From positions 1 through 49,476 of the forward strand of contig NZ_LDTF01000077.1 in the NCBI RefSeq assembly GCF_001477495.1: DNA of 49,476 nucleotides, read 5' to 3'. The stretch comes from Sphingomonas yabuuchiae. Its GTDB lineage: Bacteria > Pseudomonadota > Alphaproteobacteria > Sphingomonadales > Sphingomonadaceae. A program made the position numbers and the translations under genes. Shown piece after piece: positions 9,062 to 18,093 of the stretch (position 1 is the first letter of the stretch; every line of letters starts with the position of its first letter). The notes under the pieces were generated by a model. That model was not told where the DNA came from and made no database searches. It worked only from the letters and a program-made list of their open reading frames with translations.

Positions 9062-10132
9062 ATGGTCAGTGCCCTCGATCACGTCGCCAACGCCGGAACC
9101 ACGCCTGTCCGGGAGGTGCATCGCTTCGACGAAGCTACGCTGGCGGCATGGATGGCTGAGGCCATACCGAGTTTCGATGGTCCGTTGACGGTCGAACAGT
9201 TCAAGGGCGGCCAGTCCAACCCGACCTATCGCCTGTCTACGCCGAACGCCCGCTATGTCCTGCGCCGCAAGCCGCCGGGGCCGCTGGCAAAAGGCGCGCA
9301 TGACGTGTTGCGCGAGGCGCGTATCCTGACCGCATTGGCCGATACCCCGGTGCCGGTGGCGCGAGTGCAGGGCGTGTGTGCGGATGAAGGAGTGATCGGC
9401 ACGCCGTTCTTCGTGATGGAAATGATCGAGGGCCGCATCTTCTGGGACGCCAGCTTCGCCGACATCGACCGGGTCGAGCGCCCCGCCTATTTCGACGCGA
9501 TGAACGCGACGATCGCGGCGCTGCACGGCATTGATCCGATCGCGGTCGGGTTGGGCGATTATGGGCGGCCAGGCAATTACTTCGCGCGACAAATCGCGCG
9601 CTGGTCCGGCCAGTATCTGGACGACGCCGATGCCGGGCGAAACGAGGATATGGATGCTCTGGTCGCGTGGTTGCCCGAGCACATACCGGCGGGGGACGAG
9701 AGCAGGATCGTGCATGGCGACTTCCGTTGCGATAACCTGATCTTTCATCCCATCGAGCCGCGTATTCTGGCCGTGCTGGACTGGGAATTGTCGACCTTGG
9801 GCCATCCGCTGGCCGACTTCGCCTATCACGCGATGATGTATCGGATGCCACCGGATATCGTTGCCGGGCTGGGCGGCGCGGACGTGGCTGCGCTGGGGCT
9901 GCCCTCCGAGCGCGATTATATCGCCGCCTATTGCGCGCGGACCGGACGCGACGGGATCACCGACTACGAATTCTACATTGCGTTCAATTTCTTCCGCATC
10001 GCCGCGATCTTCCATGGGATCAAGGGGCGGGTGATCCGGGGTAACGCCTCGTCCGCCCATGCCCGCGAACGTGCGGCGAGCTTTCCCCGGTTGGCGCGAC
10101 TGGCTCGCGAAGCGATGGAGGCGTGTCGATGA
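9062..10132 (+). CDS. APH-fold phosphotransferase (ACAD10/11 kinase domain or LvaA-like)
   Basis: 356 residues with the aminoglycoside/choline kinase fold: a nucleotide lobe with YVLRRKPPGPLAKGAH, the catalytic loop HGDFRCDNLIFHP and the metal-binding LDWELSTLGHPLADFAY. No resistance-gene context is seen. It sits inside a CoA operon with two acyl-CoA dehydrogenases, so a metabolic kinase is far more likely than antibiotic resistance. LvaA of Pseudomonas and the N-terminal domains of ACAD10/11 share this fold and phosphorylate hydroxyacyl-CoA so that the partner ACAD can remove phosphate. The start ATG at 9062 follows the upstream TGA by two bases. The exact substrate is not visible. Confidence 0.87.
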   Translation: MVSALDHVANAGTTPVREVHRFDEATLAAWMAEAIPSFDGPLTVEQFKGGQSNPTYRLSTPNARYVLRRKPPGPLAKGAHDVLREARILTALADTPVPVARVQGVCADEGVIGTPFFVMEMIEGRIFWDASFADIDRVERPAYFDAMNATIAALHGIDPIAVGLGDYGRPGNYFARQIARWSGQYLDDADAGRNEDMDALVAWLPEHIPAGDESRIVHGDFRCDNLIFHPIEPRILAVLDWELSTLGHPLADFAYHAMMYRMPPDIVAGLGGADVAALGLPSERDYIAAYCARTGRDGITDYEFYIAFNFFRIAAIFHGIKGRVIRGNASSAHARERAASFPRLARLAREAMEACR

Positions 10133-10911
10133 GCAGTGTTCAGGTCCGCAAGGACGGCGGGGCCGCCTGGTTGACGCTCAACCGGCCCGAGGCGGGCAAT
10201 GCGGTAAATCCGGCAATGGCGAGCGAACTGGCCGACGCTGCGCGCGAGGCGGCGGACGATCCGGCGATACGCTGCGTCGTGTTGACTGGAGCGGGACGCC
10301 TGTTCTGTGTCGGCGGCGATGTCGCCGCGATGGCGGGGGCTGGCCAAGAGGCAGGGTCTTTCCTCCGCGACCTGGCCGATACGCTGCACGGCGCGATCAT
10401 CACGCTGACGGGCATGGCCAAGCCCCTGGTCGTCCTGGTCAACGGCCCGGCGGCGGGCGCGGGGCTGAGCCTGGGGATCATGGGCGACGTCGTGCTGGCC
10501 GCGCGATCGGCGCATTTCACCGCCGCCTATACAGGGGTCGGCCTCAGTCCCGATGGCGGGATGAGTTGGCTTCTACCCCGGCTCGTCGGGCTTCGCCGTG
10601 CGCAGGCGATCATCCTCACCAATCAGCGGATCGGGGCGGACGAGGCCGAGCGGATCGGCATGGTGACGCGGACGGTCGACGACGCAGACCTGATCCCGGA
10701 GGCCGAGGCGGTGATCGCACGTCTGATCGCCGCGCCGACTGCCGCGTTGGGTGCTGCCCGCCGCCTGCTGATCGACGGCGCAACCGCGACCCTTCGTGAT
10801 CATCTCGACCGAGAGGCACAGACCATCGCCCGCGCCGGCGACCATCCCGAAGCGCATGAGGGGATTGCCGCCTTCGTCGAACGTCGCAAACCCGTTTTTC
10901 AAGGAGCCTGA
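10129..10911 (+). CDS. Crotonase-fold protein, PaaG-like enoyl-CoA isomerase/hydratase
   Basis: 260 residues, ATG overlapping the upstream TGA (ATGA). It has LNRPEAGNAVNPAM, the oxyanion segment LFCVGGDVA, and VNGPAAGAGLSLGIMGD followed by YTGVGLSPDGGMSWLLPRLVG. The two Glu residues of classical hydratases are absent: AGLSL replaces the first and SPDGG the second, so a single Asp remains. This pattern is typical of PaaG-type isomerases and delta3,delta2-enoyl-CoA isomerases rather than hydratases. It is directly followed by the second thiolase, whose ribosome site AAGGAG lies at the end of this gene. Confidence 0.87.
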   Translation: MSSVQVRKDGGAAWLTLNRPEAGNAVNPAMASELADAAREAADDPAIRCVVLTGAGRLFCVGGDVAAMAGAGQEAGSFLRDLADTLHGAIITLTGMAKPLVVLVNGPAAGAGLSLGIMGDVVLAARSAHFTAAYTGVGLSPDGGMSWLLPRLVGLRRAQAIILTNQRIGADEAERIGMVTRTVDDADLIPEAEAVIARLIAAPTAALGAARRLLIDGATATLRDHLDREAQTIARAGDHPEAHEGIAAFVERRKPVFQGA

Positions 10912-10912
10912 T

Positions 10913-13061
<2,149 letters not shown>

Positions 13062-13062
<1 letters not shown>

Positions 13063-13376
13063 TGGTAACGATCGAGGTCGTTACCCGTGACGGCGATCGT
13101 ATCGAGGTCGAGGGCGCCGCAGATGTCAGCGTCATGGAAGCGATCCGCGATGCCGGTGTGGATGAACTGCTGGCGATGTGCGGCGGATGCTGCTCCTGCG
13201 CAACTTGCCATGTCTATGTCGAGGCGGGTGGAGAGGACCTGCCCCCGCCCGGTCCCGACGAAGACGATCTGCTCGACAGTAGCGACTATCGCACCGACCG
13301 ATCCCGCCTCGCCTGCCAGCTCGCAGTTCGCAACATGCGCACCAGTTGCCGGATCCGTATCGCGCCTGAAGATTGA
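13062..13376 (+). CDS. [2Fe-2S] ferredoxin, adrenodoxin/putidaredoxin type
   Basis: 104 residues. The cluster ligands follow the C-x5-C-x2-C...C pattern: Cys40, Cys46, Cys49 (MCGGCCSCATCHVYV) and Cys85 (RLACQL). The acidic segment PPPGPDEDDLLDS between them is typical of ferredoxins that feed bacterial class I P450 enzymes or ring hydroxylases. An extra Cys43-Cys44 pair inside the loop is not expected to bind iron. It is the last gene of the operon; the probable reductase is 10 kb upstream at 1092. No P450 or oxygenase gene is present. Confidence 0.92.
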
Positions 13377-13857
13377 GGGTGAGTACGATCTGATCTGACA
13401 CATCCCTCGCCGGACTGTGGGTCATCGGGTTCGTCGGCATCGGCCGTGAACTCGGATGACCTTTCGGGACTCTAGGGGGCAATCGTTGAAGCCAATGACC
13501 TGACAAGAAGGGCTTGAAGGACGGTACGTCTGACGTCCGTCCTTGCGCCGCATCGCATCGCATCGCATCAGCATGACGTCGGCGACGAAGCGGACAGGCA
13601 ACGCCTATGAACGATGTCCGATCGTGACATGGGACGGCTCGACGTGCCCGCGAAGTACGCGGGCATCATGCTCAGCCTCTGCTTAGGCTACTGAAATCCA
13701 CACGCGCCAGACTGAGCTGCCTGATCCGAACGTGTCGCAGCTGCTGCTGTGCAGTCATCGACCTTTGGGGCGATTCAATAGCCTTGCCTCATTGTACCCG
13801 CGGCTGTACCCCTTGCTGTGCAACTCGCTGACAGACGGGCTGCACGGCGACGCAAAA
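13377..13857. other. Spacer without a recognisable gene
   Basis: No open frame here has family motifs or a convincing start. The stretch holds the hairpin at 13517-13544 and the short GCATC tandem after it. The coding texture seen elsewhere is lost, which fits a decayed or accessory segment between the catabolic operon and the lld remnants. Confidence 0.5.
13517..13544 (+). terminator. Hairpin downstream of the catabolic operon
   Basis: The arms AAGGACGG and CCGTCCTT, extended by ACGT-type pairs with one bulged T, form a stable stem with a very short loop about 140 bases after the ferredoxin stop. There is no T-run after it, so it is only a weak candidate for an intrinsic terminator. A four-fold GCATC tandem follows at about 13550-13569. 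Confidence 0.35.
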
Positions 13858-14112
13858 TCAATGACTTAGCGCGCGGAAGAAATAGGTCAGGAATCCTGTC
13901 TCCCCGACCAGAATGGCGGTTTCCGCCATGCTTGCGATAGCCCACAGTGCTGCAAGCCCGCGCACTTGCCACTTGGCGCCGTCAAGGACAATTGCGACGA
14001 TAACAGCGCTCGCGGACGCCGTCGGAGTGGCCAACAGGGTGGCGCTGCACTGCTCACCAACGAGTATATGGGCTAGATTGTCCAGAGCTTCCCCGAAGGC
14101 CGGAACAACCAA
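13858..14112 (-). CDS. Small hydrophobic protein, unknown (possible gene fragment)
   Basis: 84 residues from a TTG at 14112. The frame continues open further upstream to about 14190 without a good start. The sequence is balanced rather than low-complexity and shows two hydrophobic stretches (around SASAVIVAIVLDG and LAALWAIASMAETAILVG), so a membrane protein or the C-terminal part of one is possible. No family is recognised. It lies opposite the start of the decayed lactate permease and may itself be a remnant. Low confidence that it is expressed. Confidence 0.3.
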   Translation of the reverse strand: MVVPAFGEALDNLAHILVGEQCSATLLATPTASASAVIVAIVLDGAKWQVRGLAALWAIASMAETAILVGETGFLTYFFRALSH

Positions 14113-14204
14113 CAGATCCCGCGCGGCTTTCCTGTCGGTCGCAGCTACACGAACACGTTGGGCTGTTTCGGGCGCAAAGTCGTTGAGCCAGGCACCGACG
14201 TGAC

Positions 14205-14460
14205 GGCGGGATCGCTTGGCGCACCCCCTATGACGCGGTGTACGCGTTCGGCTGGCTTTCGGCGACTGGCAACGCGATCATGCTGACGGCGGTCGTCATG
14301 ATTGCCTTCCTGCGAATGAAGCTGGCGGATGCCGCACGCACCCTTCGAGACGTTGAAAAGCCTGCTGGTTCCGATCTATTCGATCGGCATGGTCCTCGCC
14401 TTCGGATTCCTTGCCAATCATTCGGGACTGTCGGCGGCCCTGGCGCTGGCCTTGGCGCGA
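14205..14460 (+). pseudogene. lldP: Remnant of L-lactate permease
   Basis: Two short reading frames match consecutive parts of LldP. The first (about 14205-14340) reads RTPYDAVYAFGWLSATG and continues through a membrane helix to MKLADAART. The second (from about 14341) reads [19 protein letters not shown] then [16 protein letters not shown]. The typical permease has the same order (NWLSA.GTG ... TL.QL..P..S..LVLAF.F..NYSGM.STLALA). A frameshift near 14340 separates the pieces, and the sequence after LALALA jumps directly into a regulator remnant, so most of the permease is deleted. The intact lldD downstream supports the identification. Confidence 0.75.
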
Positions 14461-14464
14461 AGGG

Positions 14465-14810
14465 ATGTCGCGCAAATTCCTGCGCGAGGCGATGTACCGG
14501 CTGGCGGCGCAAGGGCGGATCACCAATCACCCGCGCGCCGAGGCGATCCTGACCGAGCCGTTGGTGCAGCGGATCGAACAGGTGATCGAAGATTAGCTGG
14601 CCCTGCTGGTCGAGGCCAATCCGGGTTATGGCCACGATATCTTCGCGATCCGGAAGTCGCTCGACGATGCGGTGGACAGGGATCGTGTCCGCCGCCGACT
14701 CGGGGTACTAGAAAGCTGCAAGATGCAGACGGCGCGCGCGAGGCGGCCGATGTCCATTTCGATTTCGTGCGCAAGACGGTCCGGCAGGTAGTGCATAACC
14801 ACGCCCCGTC
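14465..14810 (+). pseudogene. lldR: Remnant of GntR/FadR-type lactate regulator
   Basis: From 14465 the frame reads [17 protein letters not shown], matching the recognition helix region of FadR-subfamily regulators (VSRNSLREAL in E. coli LldR), then [11 protein letters not shown], a TAG stop at 14594-14596, and in the same frame [19 protein letters not shown] (compare DDPDYSFDILEARYAIE). After a frame change near 14725 it continues [11 protein letters not shown] (compare ASQADVRFHLAIAEASHN). A nonsense codon, a frameshift and missing ends show it is dead. With the permease remnant it gives the order lldP-lldR-lldD, as in the E. coli operon. Confidence 0.72.
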
Positions 14811-14869
14811 CGGACGCGCGACCCCCGCGTGCAACGCCGACCCTTCGCTATAGATTTGGAAACGTTCCG

Positions 14870-16003
14870 ATGATCATCTCCGCCACTACCGACTATCGCG
14901 AGGCCGCGCGACGTCGTCTGCCCCCGTTCCTGTTCCACTATATCGACGGCGGCGCTTATGCTGAATATACGTTGGGCCGCAACGTGTCCGACCTTTCCGA
15001 CGTGGCGCTGCGCCAGCGGGTGTTGCGCGACGTCGTCGATATCGACCTGAGCACGACGCTGTTCGGACAATCGCTGGGGATGCCGGTGGTGTTGGCCCCC
15101 GTGGGACTGACCGGCATGTATGCCAGGCGCGGCGAGGTGCAGGCGGCACGGGCCGCAGCGGGCAAGCGGGTGCCCTTCACTCTGTCGACCGTGTCGGTCT
15201 GCGCGATCGACGAGGTGCAGCGCCAGTCGCCCGCGCCGATCTGGTTCCAGCTCTATGTGCTGAAGGATCGCGGCTTCATGCGCGACGCGCTGGAGCGCGC
15301 GCAGGCGGCGGGGGTGGAGACGTTGGTCTTCACCGTCGACATGCCGGTGCCGGGCGCCCGCTACCGCGATGCGCATTCGGGCATGTCGGGGCCCCACGCA
15401 GCGTGGCGGCGGATGCTGCAGGCGGTCACGCACCCGCGCTGGGCATGGGATGTCGGCGTCCATGGGCGGCCGCATGATCTGGGCAATATCTCGGCCTATC
15501 GCGGGGCCGCCACCGGGCTTGCCGATTACATCGGATGGCTCGGCGCGAACTTCGATCCGTCGATCAGCTGGCGCGACCTGCAATGGATTCGCGATTTCTG
15601 GAAGGGGTCGATCGTCATCAAGGGCATCCTCGACGTCGAAGACGCGCGGGAGGCGGTGCGCTTCGGCGCGCAGGGCATCGTCGTGTCGAACCATGGCGGG
15701 CGGCAGCTTGACGGAGTGCTGTCCTCGGCGCGCGCCTTGCCCGCCATCGCCGATGCGGTGAAGGAACAGCTCACGATCCTGGCGGACTCGGGAGTGCGGT
15801 CGGGGTTGGACGTGGTGCGGATGCTGGCGCTGGGGGCGGATGCGGCCATGCTGGGGCGGGCGTTCATCTATGCGCTGGCCGCCGATGGCCAGGCGGGGGT
15901 CGCCAATCTGCTCGACCTGTTCGACCGGGAAATGCGGGTGGCGATGGCTCTGACCGGCGTAAGAAAGATCGCGGACATCGATTCTACGATCATCGCACGC
16001 TGA
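14870..16003 (+). CDS. lldD: FMN-dependent L-lactate dehydrogenase
   Basis: 377 residues; membrane-associated enzyme oxidising L-lactate to pyruvate and passing electrons to the respiratory chain. The sequence follows LldD closely: [73 protein letters not shown] and the active-site [19 protein letters not shown] with His275. The late FMN segments ([27 protein letters not shown]) are intact. The length is slightly shorter than E. coli LldD because the C-terminal tail is reduced. The ATG at 14870 has no strong ribosome site. Upstream, lldP and lldR are only remnants, so lactate uptake and control must come from elsewhere, if the gene is expressed. Confidence 0.95.
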   Translation: MIISATTDYREAARRRLPPFLFHYIDGGAYAEYTLGRNVSDLSDVALRQRVLRDVVDIDLSTTLFGQSLGMPVVLAPVGLTGMYARRGEVQAARAAAGKRVPFTLSTVSVCAIDEVQRQSPAPIWFQLYVLKDRGFMRDALERAQAAGVETLVFTVDMPVPGARYRDAHSGMSGPHAAWRRMLQAVTHPRWAWDVGVHGRPHDLGNISAYRGAATGLADYIGWLGANFDPSISWRDLQWIRDFWKGSIVIKGILDVEDAREAVRFGAQGIVVSNHGGRQLDGVLSSARALPAIADAVKEQLTILADSGVRSGLDVVRMLALGADAAMLGRAFIYALAADGQAGVANLLDLFDREMRVAMALTGVRKIADIDSTIIAR

Positions 16004-16015
16004 CGCCGGGGTTAT

Positions 16016-16045
16016 CGAAAAGCCTATGCAGGATGCCGCTTTTCG
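16016..16045 (+). terminator. Hairpin after lldD
   Basis: Arms CGAAAAGC (16016-16023) and GCTTTTCG (16038-16045) enclose a 14-base loop, 13 bases after the lldD stop. No T-run follows, so termination is plausible but unproven. Confidence 0.4.
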
Positions 16046-16183
16046 GCATGGCGTCGGTGGAAATGGCACCCGCCGCGGATGATTGTCAGGCGCAGCGTCG
16101 CAAGATCGATGCGCCGAAAATCTGGCGTCTTGCCCATATCATAAGGTACATCGCAGCCACGATATCGAAGAGGTCCCAGTCCC

Positions 16184-16438
16184 ATGATGTACAAAGCCCT
16201 GACCGTCGCGGCGCTCTTGTCGCTTCTCTCCATCGGCGTCGCCCAGGCCGAGTCCGATCCCGGCAAGAAGGCCTGCGTCGCCGAGGCACGGCGGTTGTGC
16301 CCGATGGAGATGAAGTCGATGAGCCGCAAGAAGGTCGAGGCCTGTATGATCCAGAAGATCGACCAGACCTCGCCCACCTGTCACGCCGCGATGCTACGGA
16401 TCAAGGCCGAGCGCGAGGCGGCTACGACCCGGCGCTGA
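16184..16438 (+). CDS. Small secreted Cys-rich repeat protein
   Basis: 84 residues with a clear signal peptide (hydrophobic core AALLSLLSIGV, cleavage after AQA). The mature part of about 60 residues has four Cys in the pattern C-A-EARRLCP ... KVEACM ... SPTC, resembling the Cys-rich repeat (GLG1-like, PF00839) found in small periplasmic proteins of alphaproteobacteria. Two disulfides are likely. It ends in a basic tail. Its stop region overlaps the convergent methyltransferase by 17 bases. Function unknown. Confidence 0.75.
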   Translation: MMYKALTVAALLSLLSIGVAQAESDPGKKACVAEARRLCPMEMKSMSRKKVEACMIQKIDQTSPTCHAAMLRIKAEREAATTRR

Positions 16439-16919
16439 GGCCCAGAGCGCGGTTTTCCGCACCAATCCGGACATACAGCATCGCCGCGTTCAGGACGGTA
16501 AACAGCGCGGCGATGCCGACCAGTCCGAAGGTGAGGGGGAGCACCGCGATCTCGGCGGTAACGACCGCATAATTGGGGTGGCGCAGGAAACGGAACGGCC
16601 CCCGGGCAACCAAGGAGGCGCCCGGCAGGACGATGATCCGTGTCGTCCAGCGCGGACCCAAAGTCGCCAGCACCCAGATCCGCATCCCCTGCAAGACGGC
16701 GAAGACCAAGAGCAAGGGCCAGGAAACCGTCCGGTCGCCCACGCTGAACCACAAGGCGATCAGCCATGCGGTATGCATCGCGACCATCACCGGATAATGG
16801 CCCGCACCATATTCTCGCGCACCCGCGGCCATCAGCCGGGCGGTGTTGCGCCGTGCGATGACCAGTTCGCTCAATCGCTGGAGGGTGACGAACGCCATGA
16901 TGGCATAGGGCAGGGTCAT
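16422..16919 (-). CDS. Isoprenylcysteine carboxyl methyltransferase-family membrane protein
   Basis: 165 residues, about four or five membrane segments. The C-terminal half has the ICMT-type SAM-binding signature: LVARGPFRFLRHPNYAVV (RHPNY core) and a following helix ending in RIGAENRAL. The ATG at 16919 overlaps the stop of the type III polyketide synthase (bases 16916-16919), so the two are translationally coupled. In Streptomyces griseus the srsA-srsB pair has the same make-up, a type III PKS and an ICMT-like enzyme that O-methylates the phenolic lipid. That role is inferred here; no prenylated protein substrate is expected in bacteria. Confidence 0.85.
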   Translation of the reverse strand: MTLPYAIMAFVTLQRLSELVIARRNTARLMAAGAREYGAGHYPVMVAMHTAWLIALWFSVGDRTVSWPLLLVFAVLQGMRIWVLATLGPRWTTRIIVLPGASLVARGPFRFLRHPNYAVVTAEIAVLPLTFGLVGIAALFTVLNAAMLYVRIGAENRALGLSAGS

Positions 16920-17968
16920 CGATTGCACTCTAGCACCAGCGAAGAGGCGGTAAAGCCCGGTCCCAGCGCGCTCAGCAGAGAGCGGGGCGGCAGGCCTTCC
17001 CGGCGATACCGATCCAGCACGAACAGCACGGTCGGTGCGGACATGTTGCCATGGTCGTGAAGGACCATCCGCTCCTGAACCAGGGCACCGTGATCGAGCC
17101 CGAGAGCGTTCTCCAGCGCATCCAGCACCCGCGCGCCGCCGGGATGGCAGATGAAGCGGTCGATATCCGACAGGGCGAACCCTTGCGTCGCCAGCATTCC
17201 AGTAACCGCCTGGCGCATCTCTCGCTCGACAAAGGTCGGGATCGCGCGGTTCAGGACGACCGCCAGCCCCGTCTGCTCGGTGCGCCACCCCATGATGTCG
17301 AGCGTGTCGTTCCAGGTATTTTCCGCGCTGCCGACGATCTGGGCAAAGCCTTCGTCGCCGGTTCGCAGCAGGCATGCCGCCGCGCCGTCACCGAACAGCG
17401 CGGTGGAGATCAGGTCGGCCTTGTCCGCGCCGTTCGTCCTCAGCGCCAGACTGCATAGTTCGACCGTCACGAACAGCACGGTGGCGCCCGGCCGCGCCCG
17501 TGCCAGATCGGCCGCGAGCGCCAGCCCGGTGGCGCCGCCCGCACAGCCCAAGCCGAAGACCGGCACGCGCCGCACGTCGTTCCGGAACGACAGATGCGCC
17601 ATGGCTCGCGCCTCCAGGCTGGGCGTGGCGATTCCGGTCGAAGAGACGGTAACGATAGCGTCGACATCCCCGGCTTGCAGTCCGGCCTCTGCCAGCGCCC
17701 CGCTGGCGGCGGCGACGAACAGGTCGAGCGCGACATCGAGATAGGCGGCGCTGCGCTCTTCGAACGAGCGCGGCGTGCGATACCAGTCGAGCGGCATGGC
17801 CACCTGGCGCTCGGCGATGCCCGCATGGTCGAAGACGGGCGCCAGCCGATCGAAATCGGCGAAGCGGTTGCCAATCAACTCCCGCGCCGTGGCGAGGGCC
17901 TGATCCTGGGACAGTCGATGATGGGGCGTGCGGGTCGCAAGCGACAAAAGGGCAACCGGTTGAGACAT
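16916..17968 (-). CDS. Type III polyketide synthase (alkylresorcinol/alkylpyrone synthase-like)
   Basis: 350 residues, chalcone-synthase fold. The Cys-His-Asn triad is visible as Cys142 (VFGLGCAGG), His275 (RFICHPGG) and Asn308 (HDHGNMSAP); the late GPGFTASS loop is also present. Such enzymes extend a fatty acyl-CoA starter with malonyl-CoA and cyclise it to resorcinols or pyrones. The start is the ATG at 17968 giving MSQPVALLSL; the frame stays open upstream to 18139, but that part overlaps the divergent promoter region and is not family-like. It is translationally coupled to the ICMT-type gene and divergent from a DHA2 efflux pump, a coherent phenolic-lipid locus. Confidence 0.9.
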   Translation of the reverse strand: MSQPVALLSLATRTPHHRLSQDQALATARELIGNRFADFDRLAPVFDHAGIAERQVAMPLDWYRTPRSFEERSAAYLDVALDLFVAAASGALAEAGLQAGDVDAIVTVSSTGIATPSLEARAMAHLSFRNDVRRVPVFGLGCAGGATGLALAADLARARPGATVLFVTVELCSLALRTNGADKADLISTALFGDGAAACLLRTGDEGFAQIVGSAENTWNDTLDIMGWRTEQTGLAVVLNRAIPTFVEREMRQAVTGMLATQGFALSDIDRFICHPGGARVLDALENALGLDHGALVQERMVLHDHGNMSAPTVLFVLDRYRREGLPPRSLLSALGPGFTASSLVLECNR

Positions 17969-18093
17969 GCACCGTCCGAGTAGCCGGTCATCCGGCGGAA
18001 ATGGATACCGGAGCGCAACGATCCGCGTCGCGGCTTGTTCAACCTGTCGAAAAATACAGGATAGGGTCGACGGATGGCAGGCGAAGCGACGAT

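Noticed and set aside
9062..10132. Reading the APH-fold gene as an aminoglycoside resistance gene
   Set aside because: Its tight coupling with acyl-CoA genes and resemblance to the ACAD10/11 kinase domain make a metabolic role far more likely.
13550..13569. GCATC tandem of about four copies
   Set aside because: Too short for a meaningful satellite or CRISPR-like repeat; no spacer structure.
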